NCBI GenBank assembly: GCA_029560875.1
Contig: JAKQKB010000115.1
Span: 1 to 59,057 of the forward strand
Direction of reading: 5' to 3'
From: Bacteroidota bacterium
Lineage (GTDB): Bacteria; Bacteroidota; Bacteroidia; Bacteroidales; Tenuifilaceae
DNA: 59,057 nt
Part shown: positions 25,101 through 33,246 of the stretch, piece by piece
How positions within the stretch are numbered: position 1 is the first letter of the stretch
How the letters are laid out: the number at the start of each line of letters is the position of its first letter
The notes under the pieces: model-generated
Told to the model about the DNA's origin: nothing
Databases searched by the model: none
Seen by the model: the letters and a program-made list of their open reading frames with translations, nothing else
Position numbers and translations under genes: made by a program

Positions 25101-25323
25101 CAATGTGGATGGAAAAGTCGAGAAGAGCCTATTCCCGTTGTACTACCTCACAAAGGATAATAACGGAAACAAATCGTTATCGGTAATGCTATACTTCTAC
25201 AACTCGCTCCGAAGGAAAATCCCCAATACAACAGAATTTTACCAAGAGGAAAGAATTTTTTGGCTAATAAGAATTCGGTCGAATTACAGAATACTCAAGG
25301 AAAAGGGAATATCTGTTGATTAA
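22150..25323 (+). CDS. Large exported protein built of 91-residue aromatic/proline repeats, function unknown
   Basis: About 1057 residues. The ATG at 22150 gives a clear Sec signal (LRKYLSALLLVCLYSLSIAQ); an in-frame ATG at 22117 would put non-signal residues in front. From about residue 60 the protein repeats short strands of the type LFPIxW, LTPLFWHFK and APLFSxG. Eight LTP/ITP anchors fall at residues 201, 292, 383, 474, 565, 656, 747 and 833: six intervals of exactly 91 residues and a last one of 86. In the three units I indexed fully, proline sits at unit positions 3, 20, 41, 58 and 75, and tryptophan or tyrosine at 6, 23, 44 and 61. The alternating pattern suggests a beta-solenoid or a very large barrel. 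The C-terminus (~860-1057) is degenerate and lacks a T9SS sorting domain. I know of no function for this protein. Confidence 0.8.
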   Translation: MLRKYLSALLLVCLYSLSIAQVDSTKKEMTFDLGITRDQNINLWPIFKRTFSQYETNKQILFPIYRSYKNTLRVEKRSHLLPFYWSDSSKKEKNLRVISTFYPSLFRISNDFKDNTKTFTLLEFAPKVNILEFKKSPDGLVLENNLLFFLWYKDNKITKKSHLVVFPAYWQFKSPTRNTQTLFPLYSYGKYSNYTKNYFAITPLLWHFKSQNQSKNILFPIWWNKTFKTSNDTIKRNLLLPLYYSLRSNNLKNTVLFPIVWSNQGKNSSSLTIAPLFSAGHSLNSNRSHLMLTPLFWNFKRDESQRTILFPILWKYNWHTQFEKYGTLVIFPIYWNKQSNDDKSTVIPPFIWSKTTPYYNSFSFIPLFSAGSSPNKSTKHLAITPIFWHFKTPYGHSNTLIPLWWYRKRVSENSIKSDNIILPVYWGWKRPSSQGNILFPVLWRFKKNNYSSTSIFPLLSIGKSSDNTRGYSAITPLYWRFKTSSGKGQLLFPLWFEKHRTIDGDIKSTSQVLFLYWKYKDTALKHQGVFPVVWRFKGKNRQSFTLFPFVSTGFKKDTQRRYLAISPIFWHFKKPNKNFSTLFPLWWSRNNNTEGNQSRFKLLIPIFYSQSDSLHKHNVLFPIVWRLKNPNYNSFTLVPLFSYGISPKKETTHLTLTPLFWHIKNPSGSINALLPIFWQSKYGSGDNSSKKTILFPIYYQIKNPDVSNRIIFPIAWSLDNRNYRSFTFAPLFSFGRNDDKSKSHYAITPLYYNIKNNNNSKRALFPLWWNSQNGNSKSNILFPVYWSFTGQSRNAKVVFPIVWNFSRAKSKSLTIVPLYSKGVSRNGLKHLMVTPIFWNFSNNSMNRNILFPIFNTYSDINNNKKFDILFFLLRRSKISDNRSLSIVWPIIKSEKGNDYKYFRFAPLVWSKRSPEFSYFTIQPFYYWSKSEQQITNRFLWELYVNRNVQGERKSSSILWKVVTWDRYSNGDNSFRVLHLLYANSNVDGKVEKSLFPLYYLTKDNNGNKSLSVMLYFYNSLRRKIPNTTEFYQEERIFWLIRIRSNYRILKEKGISVD
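22750..24645 (+). repeat. In-gene tandem repeat, period 273 bases
   Basis: The codon for the residue before the TP dipeptide of the anchor recurs at 22750, 23023, 23296, 23569, 23842, 24115 and 24388 (spacing 273 each time), then 24646 (spacing 258). DNA identity between units is low, so the period is kept at protein level by selection rather than by recent duplication. Each unit has five proline-anchored subrepeats spaced 17, 21, 17, 17 and 19 residues. Confidence 0.88.
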
Positions 25324-25336
25324 AGCAGTAGGTAGA

Positions 25337-25367
25337 TTTGCCCCCTCAAAAACGATTGCTAACTTTG
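25337..25367 (+). promoter_or_regulatory. purD promoter
   Basis: TTTG (25337-25340), 19 bases, TAACTTTG (25360-25367). A textbook match to the Bacteroidota consensus, 20 bases before the ATG. Confidence 0.8.
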
Positions 25368-25386
25368 CACGTAAAGAATTTCAGCT

Positions 25387-26676
25387 ATGACCAAAGTAAA
25401 TGTTCTTCTTATAGGCTCAGGCGGACGTGAGCACGCCATTGCATGGAAATTGAGCAAAAGCGATAGTCTTAATAAACTCTACATTGCACCAGGAAACCCT
25501 GGTACTGCTCAAGTAGGTGAAAATATAGCTCTAAATCCGCTAGACTTTGAACAGGTAAAGCAAACGGTAATCGCTAAAAACATCGATTTGGTTATAGTTG
25601 GACCCGAAGAGCCTTTGGTTAAGGGTTTACACGACTCCTTTTTGTCCGATACTAGAGTTAAACACATTCCAGTTATTGGGCCACAGGCAAAGGGTGCGAT
25701 GCTTGAAGGCAGTAAAGATTTTGCTAAAGCATTTATGATACGCCATTCAATTCCTACAGCACGATACCAAACATTCGGCACATCGGAAGTAAAGGCATCC
25801 AAGGATTTCCTTAAAACAATGACTCCTCCTTACGTACTCAAGGCCGATGGCCTTGCCGCTGGGAAAGGAGTGGTTATATCCATTTCCTACGATGAAGCCT
25901 GCCAAACGCTCGATGAATTTTTTGCAGGCAAGTTTGGCGATGCTAGCCGTAAAGTGGTTATTGAGGAGTTCCTTAGCGGAATTGAACTTTCCGTTTTTGT
26001 TCTTACCGACGGGAATTCCTACGTAGTGTTGCCCGAAGCCAAGGACTATAAGCGTATTGGCGTTGGCGATACAGGACTAAATACTGGCGGAATGGGCGCC
26101 GTTTCGCCAGTCCCTTTTGCAGGTAAAGATTTTATACAGAAGGTAGAAGAACGCATTATTAAACCAACCGTTGAGGGACTTAAAAAGGATAACATCCCAT
26201 ACAAAGGATTTGTATTTATTGGCTTAATGAATGTTAATGGAGAGCCTTACGTAATTGAGTATAACGTAAGAATGGGCGACCCTGAAACTGAAGTTGTGAT
26301 GCCGCGCATTGAAAGTGATTTGCTTGAACTATTCCTACTATGCGCAAAGGGTGAATTATCCAAGGCCAACATCAAAATATCTGAAAAAACTGCAACAACC
26401 GTAATTTTAGTATCGGGTGGTTATCCTGAGAGTTATGAAAAAGGAAAGGCTGTTGAAGGAATTCCTTCGAAGGAAAACTCAATGGTTTTCCATGCTGGAA
26501 CTGCATTGCAAAATGGAAAACTTGTAACATCAGGTGGACGGGTTTTTGCTTGCACTGCATTGGGAAATACTATGAAACAAGCATTAGAGTTATCTTTTTT
26601 CGCAGCAAACTCAATAAGTTTCGATGGGAAATACTTTAGAACAGATATTGGTAAAGATTTAGAAAAATACAGCTAA
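25387..26676 (+). CDS. purD: Phosphoribosylamine-glycine ligase (GAR synthetase)
   Basis: 429-residue ATP-grasp enzyme for the second step of purine synthesis. Family blocks are all there: VLLIGSGGREHAIAWKLSKS at the N-terminus, DLVIVGPEEPLVKGL, PPYVLKADGLAAGKGVVI in the ATP-binding region, DYKRIGVGDTGLNTGGMGA, and EYNVRMGDPETEVVMPR carrying metal ligands. It has its own consensus promoter, and the DUF6427 membrane protein gene follows after 11 bases. PurD uses the phosphoribosylamine that the PurF reaction makes; the PurF-like gene at 10743 is distant. Confidence 0.97.
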   Translation: MTKVNVLLIGSGGREHAIAWKLSKSDSLNKLYIAPGNPGTAQVGENIALNPLDFEQVKQTVIAKNIDLVIVGPEEPLVKGLHDSFLSDTRVKHIPVIGPQAKGAMLEGSKDFAKAFMIRHSIPTARYQTFGTSEVKASKDFLKTMTPPYVLKADGLAAGKGVVISISYDEACQTLDEFFAGKFGDASRKVVIEEFLSGIELSVFVLTDGNSYVVLPEAKDYKRIGVGDTGLNTGGMGAVSPVPFAGKDFIQKVEERIIKPTVEGLKKDNIPYKGFVFIGLMNVNGEPYVIEYNVRMGDPETEVVMPRIESDLLELFLLCAKGELSKANIKISEKTATTVILVSGGYPESYEKGKAVEGIPSKENSMVFHAGTALQNGKLVTSGGRVFACTALGNTMKQALELSFFAANSISFDGKYFRTDIGKDLEKYS

Positions 26677-26687
26677 TCCAACAAGAT

Positions 26688-27683
26688 ATGCTTCTATCCT
26701 TTTTTAAAAAATCGCAACTGTCGGTAGTTATTTTAGTAGTAATTATTTCCGTTGCAATATGGCTTAAAACGTTTCTGAATGGGTTATCATACCCATTTAT
26801 CTTCGATACTATAAATATGCCATTATACGCCATTCTGGTAAAGCATATCAATCAGAGTATTATTCTCTCCAACATCATTACATTTTCGCTTGTAATGGCC
26901 ATTGCGTTTTACCTATTACATCTTAACAGCAAATTCATTATAGTAAAACAGCGCACTTATCTGCCTGCGCTATTCTACCTATTAATTTCAACTGCGTTTA
27001 TCCCAATACAGCGGATTAACCCTGCAATTTTTGCGACCTTTTTTATTCTCTTAGCACTCGACCATATTTTTGCCATTTACCAAAAAGGGAATCCGCTCGA
27101 CAACCTATTCCGTGCAGGGATTTCGCTTGGTATAGCTTCGCTTTTTTATGCTCCTGCAATACCATTTTACCTAATCATTTTCATGGGACTTCTGTTGCTT
27201 CGGTCGTTTTCGCTCCGCGAGTGGTTTGTTGCTGTGCTTGGAATTGCACTTCCGTGGGGTTTCTTAATGCTAACATACTACTTGCTAAATATTGATATTT
27301 CGAAAACATTCGAACTAGTTAAAAGCAACCTGATAACCGATACTGAATCGTCTATAGATGAGTTAATACCAATTATTTTTACGTCGGTGATTGGACTTCC
27401 AACGCTTGTTGCATTATTTTACTTAATTCCAAGTATGGCCAATCAGAAGATAAGTGTTCGGAAATATCACACTCTATTCTTTTGGATACTTTTTATTGGA
27501 GCAGCAAGCTTTGCACTAATCCCCACGACTTCTTACGAAATGGCCTATATCCTTGCAATACCATTAAGCTTTCAGTTAACAAACTACTTTGCTAATGCCC
27601 GAAAAGGTTTTTGGGCAGAACTGCTCTTCACGCTAATTATCATGGCAGCCTTAGCAATACAGTTATATTTTACGTTTGCTTAA
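26688..27683 (+). CDS. DUF6427-type multi-pass membrane protein
   Basis: 331 residues dominated by hydrophobic segments, about nine or ten predicted membrane helices (for example SVVILVVIISVAIWL, IIFMGLLLL and FILLALDHIFAIYQKG). This matches the Bacteroidota DUF6427 family as I remember it. Members often neighbour purD and other conserved genes. Charged loops are short and no enzyme motif is evident. It follows purD by 11 bases and precedes the exonuclease gene by 10, so the three are probably one transcript. Function unknown. Confidence 0.7.
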   Translation: MLLSFFKKSQLSVVILVVIISVAIWLKTFLNGLSYPFIFDTINMPLYAILVKHINQSIILSNIITFSLVMAIAFYLLHLNSKFIIVKQRTYLPALFYLLISTAFIPIQRINPAIFATFFILLALDHIFAIYQKGNPLDNLFRAGISLGIASLFYAPAIPFYLIIFMGLLLLRSFSLREWFVAVLGIALPWGFLMLTYYLLNIDISKTFELVKSNLITDTESSIDELIPIIFTSVIGLPTLVALFYLIPSMANQKISVRKYHTLFFWILFIGAASFALIPTTSYEMAYILAIPLSFQLTNYFANARKGFWAELLFTLIIMAALAIQLYFTFA

Positions 27684-27693
27684 ATAGAAGAAA

Positions 27694-28203
27694 ATGTACG
27701 CGGTTGTTGATATTGAGACATCGGGAGGCAGGGCTCAGGTTGATAAAATTACCGAAATTGCCATTTACATTCATGATGGTGAAAAAATTGTTGACGAATT
27801 CTCGACCCTTATAAACCCTGAAGTTTATATCCCTTCGTTTATTACCCGACTAACAGGTATTAATAACGATATGGTGGCTACCGCACCTAAGTTTTACGAG
27901 GTTGCAAAGAAAATTGTATTAATGACCGAAGGGTGTCTGTTTGTTGCCCATAACGCCCCCTTCGACTACAGGTTTATTCAGGAGGAATTTAAACGCTTAG
28001 GCTACAACTATCAACGCCAAACAATGTGTACAGTTCGGATGAGTCGAAAAATTATTCCTGGAATGGGCTCGTACAGTTTAGGGAATCTTTGCCAAAACCT
28101 TGGAATAACAATTAACAACCGTCACCGCGCTGCTGGCGATGCTTTAGCAACAACAAAACTTCTTGAACTTCTATTAGTTAAGACTGAAAATAAACTAATA
28201 TAA
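27694..28203 (+). CDS. DEDDh 3'-5' exonuclease, DnaQ-like, short form
   Basis: 169 residues. The DEDDh motifs are complete: VVDIETSG (Asp6 and Glu8), VAHNAPFDYRF with the second Asp, and HRAAGDALAT with the catalytic His and last Asp. This fold proofreads or trims DNA or RNA 3' ends (epsilon subunit, PolC-type exonuclease). Many Bacteroidota proteins of this type continue into a C-terminal GIY-YIG or other domain of ~300 residues; here the frame ends cleanly after the nuclease domain. It starts 10 bases after the DUF6427 gene. Its role is likely in DNA repair or proofreading, but its partner polymerase is unknown. Confidence 0.88.
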   Translation: MYAVVDIETSGGRAQVDKITEIAIYIHDGEKIVDEFSTLINPEVYIPSFITRLTGINNDMVATAPKFYEVAKKIVLMTEGCLFVAHNAPFDYRFIQEEFKRLGYNYQRQTMCTVRMSRKIIPGMGSYSLGNLCQNLGITINNRHRAAGDALATTKLLELLLVKTENKLI

Positions 28204-28285
28204 AATTTACACCTAATCGTCCTTTTAAAACTTGCTTTAATCAAAAAAACACATTGAAAATAAGCATTTTGAAAATAAATTTCGA

Positions 28286-28293
28286 TATATTTG
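28286..28293 (+). promoter_or_regulatory. Promoter -7 box of the seven-PAS kinase
   Basis: TATATTTG, a full TAnnTTTG match, 41 bases before the TTG start. A TTTG at 28268 is only 14 bases upstream, shorter than usual. Confidence 0.5.
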
Positions 28294-28334
28294 TTTATTA
28301 GTCTATGTTGTATGTAATCCTCTAAAGATATTTA

Positions 28335-31300
28335 TTGGAAAAATTAAGGCATTATACAAGTTCCACCAGCGCTTTTTTTGCAGCCTTACTGGCTGCCATG
28401 GTATTCTTATTCCTATTCTTTTATCTTGGAATAAATCAACGTAAATTCTCATACGCTGATTCAAAGCAAATTGCGAAAGAAATATCAAGAAAAGTAGCAG
28501 GAGAAACCGAGGCATATTTTACTTCGAGTTTAATGATTGCTCGTTCAATGACCCAACGAGCATTGATTTATCAGAAATTAGGCGCAGACCGACAGGAAAT
28601 CGTAAATATGCTTAAAGTTGCGGTGATGCGTAACCCTAACTTTTTGGGCGTATGGACGATGTGGGAGCACAACGCATTCGACGGGAAAGATAATTATTAC
28701 ACCGACAATGAATTATACGACACTCTTGGAAATTTATCGGTAACTTTTTTTAGGTATAAGGATACCATTCTTTTAGAAGAAACCCATCCTGCCGATTATC
28801 TTGAGGACTATTACGTTACGCCTAAAACAACTAAGTCAGAACTTATTATTGAACCCTATTTTTATCATTATCAAGGATTTCCCTATGTTTACTATGAATC
28901 ATCTGTGGTGATTCCAATTTTTAAAGACTCCGTTTTCCAAGGAGTATTTGCAGTTGATATTAATTTAGATTCACTACAACGCAACCTAAATAAAGAACGG
29001 CTGTATGAGACAGGCTATCTTACTTTAATTTCAAACCAAGGAATAATAGTTTCTCATATCGATTCTAATTATATATCTAAAAATTTCTTTGAATTAATTA
29101 ATAAGAAAGATAGCGCTGTTGTTAATGCAATAAAAGGCGGACAAGAATACAGTATTGAAACTATTTCGGAATTTACCGGGCAAAAAGTTTTTAGGTTTTT
29201 CTATCCAATTAAGATAGGCAACAGTTCACACTTTTGGACAATGATGATAGAAATTCCTATTTGGGATGCTACTTATCGTTCCAGACAACTTATTTATGTT
29301 GCTATTGGTATTTTGGTTTTGGGATTAGCCATAATTCTTTTTTTAGCCTTAAATATTCTTGATAGAAAAAGGTATGAACAAGCCATATCAATTGCATTTT
29401 TTGAAATAGAGGAGAGAAATAAAATTGCATTGGAAAATGCTCAAAATTATCAGGAGATTTTCAACTCTACAAGTGAGGCAATTTTTATTCACGATGCAAA
29501 AGATTTCAAAATAGTCGATGTAAATTCAGTAATGCTCCAAATGTATGGCTATAGTTCCAAGGAGGAGGTTTTAAAATTATCTATATCATCTTTCTCATCA
29601 AATCTAAATGCATTCGCAGAGGCTAAAGCTTTACAGTACATTAACAAAGCACTTAAGGAAGGGCCTCAAGTTTTTGAGTGGCAGGCAAAAAGAAAAAATG
29701 GAGAACTATTTTGGGTTGAAGTATCTCTTAGGAATTCTCAACTAGGCGGAACCAGCAGAATTCTAGCAGTAGTTAGAGATATCAGTGAGCGCAAAAATGC
29801 GCTATTAGCTGTAGAACAAAGCGAGAAAAAATTCAGAGAACTATCCGAACTGTTACCACAAATTGTATGGGAGGCAAGCCTTGATGGTACATTTACCTAC
29901 ACCAACAAAAAAGGGTACGACCTTTTCGGTTTTGAGCCAGAAGATTTAAAAAAGGGAATTAAAATTCAGGATATTTTGGTGCCAGAAGATAGAGAGCGTG
30001 CTTCAGGAAAAATTAAAGAATTGTTCCTAAATAGCCACACTAACACTGGGACAGTCTATACCGCTCTTAAAAAGGACGGTAGCACATTCCCAATAGAGAT
30101 ATATTCAAGCTTAATATATTCTGGGAATACTCCAATTGGACTAAGAGGTGTAACTCTTGACATTTCTGAAAGAGAGAATGCGGCAAAAGCCCTTAAGGAT
30201 AGTGAAGAGAAGTACCGTACATTAATGGAGAGCATGAACGAGGTTGTAATAATGGCCGATAACAACCATGTAGTTCATTATGTGAACAAGAAGTTCACAG
30301 AAGTGCTAGGTTATACACCTGATGAAATTGTTGGTAAAATTGGCTATAAGATATTGCAAGACCCCGAAGATTATAATGTCCTTGAGCGTGCAAACAAGGA
30401 AAGAATAAGCAATTTGGGTGGTAGTTACGAATTAACTTTTAAGTCGAAAGACGGACGTAAACTTATTTTTTTGGTCAGCGGGGCTCCTGTTTTTGACTCG
30501 AACGGACAAGCTTGGGCCTCAATAGCCTCTATGATGGATATCACAGAGAGAAAGCAAATTGAAAAAGACCTACGAGAGAGTGAAAAAAAATACAGAACCC
30601 TCATCGAAAACATTAACGAGGTGTTTATGATGGTGGATAATGATGATAGAATTCTTTTTGTAAATCATAAATTCACTGAAATATTAGGCTATGATCCCGA
30701 TGAAGTAATTGGGAAAGTTGGCTACGAACTACTACTATCTGAAAACGATAAAATCAAAATAATAAACGCCAACAAAGATAGACTATCCAATATTGTTAGC
30801 CAGTATGAGGCAACCTTCATATCCAAAACCGGACAAAAGGTTGAGTTTCTTGTTAGCGGAGCGCCTATTCTGAATAATGAAGGGAAAACCATAGGTTCTA
30901 TTGGTGCTATGATGGATATTACCGACAGAAAAAAGGCTGAAAGAAAATTACGCGAGAGCCAACAACTTTTTGAAACCCTTGCACTGATGTCGCCTGTTGG
31001 AATTTTTAGAACCAGAGCCGATGGTTACACCAACTACGTAAACCCAAAATGGTGCGAACTATCTGGCTTAAACTACTCTGAGGCGCTTGGCGATGGCTGG
31101 CTAAAAGTAGTACATCCTGATGATAGAGGAAAGATACTAAATGGTTGGAGGGAAAAAACTCAACAATCAGAAAAATCCGTTGCTGAATACCGGTTTGTAA
31201 GAGACGATGGCAGTGTTGTATGGGTTTTAGGCAATGCCCTCCCCGAAATTGTTGATGGGGAACTTAAAGGATACATAGGGACTATAACAAACATCACCGA

Positions 31301-32864
31301 AATTAAAAAGGCCCAAGGAGAAATTGAAAAAAGCGAAAAGAAATTCCGCGAAATGGCGAACCTTTTACCTCAAACTATTTGGGAAGCTGACATAAATGGA
31401 AAAATAACCTTCACCAACAACAATGGATTTAAATACTTAGGTTATTCTCAGGAAGATTTTGAGAAAGGAATATACCTTCTAAATCTAATTGTTCCAGAGG
31501 ATCGGGCACGTGCAATTAAGAATATAACCCAACGATATAATAACGAAAGAAGTGAAGGGGAAGAGTATACAGCCCTCCGCAAGAATGGAACAACATACCC
31601 TGTTCAAATTTTTACGAGTCCTATATTTGAGGGTGACAAACCAGTTGGAATCCGTGGAATATCAATTGATATTACCGAGTCAAAAAAAGCCCAAAAGGAA
31701 CTAAAAGAGAGTGAAGAGCGATACAGAACAATTATTGAGGCTTTCCCTGATATAATAATGATTTCTGATATAAACGGTAATATAATTTTTGCCAACGAAA
31801 CCTTCGAAAAAATTACAGGAGTAAGACCTGAGGATTATAAGAATCTGAGCAGAAAAGCACATATCCACCCTGATGATATAAGCCTTGTGCGATATGAAAT
31901 ACAGCAACTTATAAATAGCAATAAAACAAGAACAGGTATTATTGAAAACAGGTTTATTGATACAAATGGCAAATTGCATTGGTTTAGCGGAATAATATCA
32001 AAATTAACTCTAAACAATGAGATTTCACTGCAGACCATCACACGCGATATTACCGAAAAGAAACTGATTGAAGAGGAACTAGAGCAATATCGGACTAACT
32101 TAGAAACTATCGTCAAGAAAAGAACCAAGGAACTCGAAATAGCTATGCAAGAACTCCGTGAGGCACAAAACAAATTAATCCATTCTGAAAAAATGGCTTC
32201 GTTGGGTGTGCTTGCAGCAGGGATTGCACATGAAATAAACAATCCACTTAATTTTATCCAAGGAGGAATAAGTGGATTGGAGGCTTATATTAAGGAAACG
32301 TTACCTGAGCACATTGATGAAACCGAACCTTTAATTAAGGCTATCCAAGAAGGAATTCATCGCTCCGCGGAAATCGTTCAAAGCCTAAACCGATATAGCA
32401 GAAAAGAGGAATTCCCAAGAACCACTTGCAATATTCACACAATTATTGACAGTTGTTTGGTTATGGTTAACAACCAAACAAAGAATAGGATTACCATTGA
32501 AAAAGACTACTATGTCAACGATTTAAACATTCTTTGCAACGAAGGTCAAATACACCAGGCATTCCTAAATATTATTGTAAATGCAATACACTCTATTGAA
32601 AATAAGGGTTCCATAAAAATTTCTACACAAGAATTGAACAATCAGGCTTGTGTAATAATTTCCGACACTGGTACTGGCATTAGCAAGGAAAATATACTCC
32701 GCATTACCGACCCATTTTTCACCACCAAACCTGCGGGCAAGGGAACTGGACTCGGATTGTCAATTACATATAATATCATATCTGAGCATAATGGTAGCAT
32801 TCAGTTTGAATCGGAACTTAATTTGGGAACAACCGTAAAAGTTATTTTACCGTTTAATCGATAG
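28335..32864 (+). CDS. Membrane sensor histidine kinase with dCache-like sensor and seven PAS domains
   Basis: 1509 residues. A first membrane helix (~12-34), a ~280-residue extracytoplasmic dCache-like region (residues ~45-310, with VDINLDSL and LISNQG), and a second helix (~318-342) are followed by seven PAS domains starting near residues 371, 497, 626, 752, 877, 1002 and 1129, a regular ~126-residue spacing. PAS2 and PAS6 resemble each other, as do PAS3 and PAS4. The kinase core has phospho-acceptor His1299 (AGIAHEINNPLNF) and ATPase motifs DTGTGIS and GKGTGLGLS. No receiver is fused; one is encoded five bases downstream. The start is TTG at 28335, because the next ATG would cut into the first helix. 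Confidence 0.9.
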   Translation: MEKLRHYTSSTSAFFAALLAAMVFLFLFFYLGINQRKFSYADSKQIAKEISRKVAGETEAYFTSSLMIARSMTQRALIYQKLGADRQEIVNMLKVAVMRNPNFLGVWTMWEHNAFDGKDNYYTDNELYDTLGNLSVTFFRYKDTILLEETHPADYLEDYYVTPKTTKSELIIEPYFYHYQGFPYVYYESSVVIPIFKDSVFQGVFAVDINLDSLQRNLNKERLYETGYLTLISNQGIIVSHIDSNYISKNFFELINKKDSAVVNAIKGGQEYSIETISEFTGQKVFRFFYPIKIGNSSHFWTMMIEIPIWDATYRSRQLIYVAIGILVLGLAIILFLALNILDRKRYEQAISIAFFEIEERNKIALENAQNYQEIFNSTSEAIFIHDAKDFKIVDVNSVMLQMYGYSSKEEVLKLSISSFSSNLNAFAEAKALQYINKALKEGPQVFEWQAKRKNGELFWVEVSLRNSQLGGTSRILAVVRDISERKNALLAVEQSEKKFRELSELLPQIVWEASLDGTFTYTNKKGYDLFGFEPEDLKKGIKIQDILVPEDRERASGKIKELFLNSHTNTGTVYTALKKDGSTFPIEIYSSLIYSGNTPIGLRGVTLDISERENAAKALKDSEEKYRTLMESMNEVVIMADNNHVVHYVNKKFTEVLGYTPDEIVGKIGYKILQDPEDYNVLERANKERISNLGGSYELTFKSKDGRKLIFLVSGAPVFDSNGQAWASIASMMDITERKQIEKDLRESEKKYRTLIENINEVFMMVDNDDRILFVNHKFTEILGYDPDEVIGKVGYELLLSENDKIKIINANKDRLSNIVSQYEATFISKTGQKVEFLVSGAPILNNEGKTIGSIGAMMDITDRKKAERKLRESQQLFETLALMSPVGIFRTRADGYTNYVNPKWCELSGLNYSEALGDGWLKVVHPDDRGKILNGWREKTQQSEKSVAEYRFVRDDGSVVWVLGNALPEIVDGELKGYIGTITNITEIKKAQGEIEKSEKKFREMANLLPQTIWEADINGKITFTNNNGFKYLGYSQEDFEKGIYLLNLIVPEDRARAIKNITQRYNNERSEGEEYTALRKNGTTYPVQIFTSPIFEGDKPVGIRGISIDITESKKAQKELKESEERYRTIIEAFPDIIMISDINGNIIFANETFEKITGVRPEDYKNLSRKAHIHPDDISLVRYEIQQLINSNKTRTGIIENRFIDTNGKLHWFSGIISKLTLNNEISLQTITRDITEKKLIEEELEQYRTNLETIVKKRTKELEIAMQELREAQNKLIHSEKMASLGVLAAGIAHEINNPLNFIQGGISGLEAYIKETLPEHIDETEPLIKAIQEGIHRSAEIVQSLNRYSRKEEFPRTTCNIHTIIDSCLVMVNNQTKNRITIEKDYYVNDLNILCNEGQIHQAFLNIIVNAIHSIENKGSIKISTQELNNQACVIISDTGTGISKENILRITDPFFTTKPAGKGTGLGLSITYNIISEHNGSIQFESELNLGTTVKVILPFNR

Positions 32865-32868
32865 AACT

Positions 32869-33240
32869 ATGGAAGAACTAACCTCTGTACTATACGTTGA
32901 CGACGAGCCAACTAACCTACTTCTCTTCAAAATTAACTTTAAAAAGAAGTACGATGTAATGACCGCACTTTCCGGAGAAGAGGGCATGACAGTATTAGCG
33001 CAAAATCCACAAATAAAAGTTGTTATAAGTGACATGAAAATGCCCGGAATGAATGGCATCGAATTTATTACTCAGGCAAAAAAAGATTATCCAAATATCA
33101 TTTTTTACATTCTTACAGGGTATGATATAACCCCGGAGATTGCTCAAGCTATTAAGGATAAACTCATAAACCAATATTTCAGTAAGCCTTTCAACCTTCC
33201 TGAGATTGAGAAATCAATTAACAACGCTCTTAGAGTATAG
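32869..33240 (+). CDS. Stand-alone response regulator receiver
   Basis: 123-residue CheY-like receiver. The acidic pocket is Asp11-Asp12 (YVDDEP), the phospho-acceptor is Asp55 (VVISDMKMPGMNG), then Thr83 (ILTGYD) and Lys106 (FSKPF). There is no output domain, so it acts by protein contact or as a phosphorelay intermediate. The start lies five bases after the stop of the seven-PAS kinase, the obvious cognate partner. The stop is only six bases from the stop of the hybrid kinase on the other strand. Confidence 0.95.
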   Translation: MEELTSVLYVDDEPTNLLLFKINFKKKYDVMTALSGEEGMTVLAQNPQIKVVISDMKMPGMNGIEFITQAKKDYPNIIFYILTGYDITPEIAQAIKDKLINQYFSKPFNLPEIEKSINNALRV

Positions 33241-33246
33241 ATAAAC

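Noticed and set aside
27694..28203. Exonuclease as a truncated pseudogene
   Set aside because: All DEDDh residues are present and the frame ends cleanly after the domain; short stand-alone forms are legitimate.
31835..32242. Antisense ORF of 135 codons inside the seven-PAS kinase
   Set aside because: Overlaps the conserved kinase region and has Ser/Ile-rich composition typical of reverse-frame translation.
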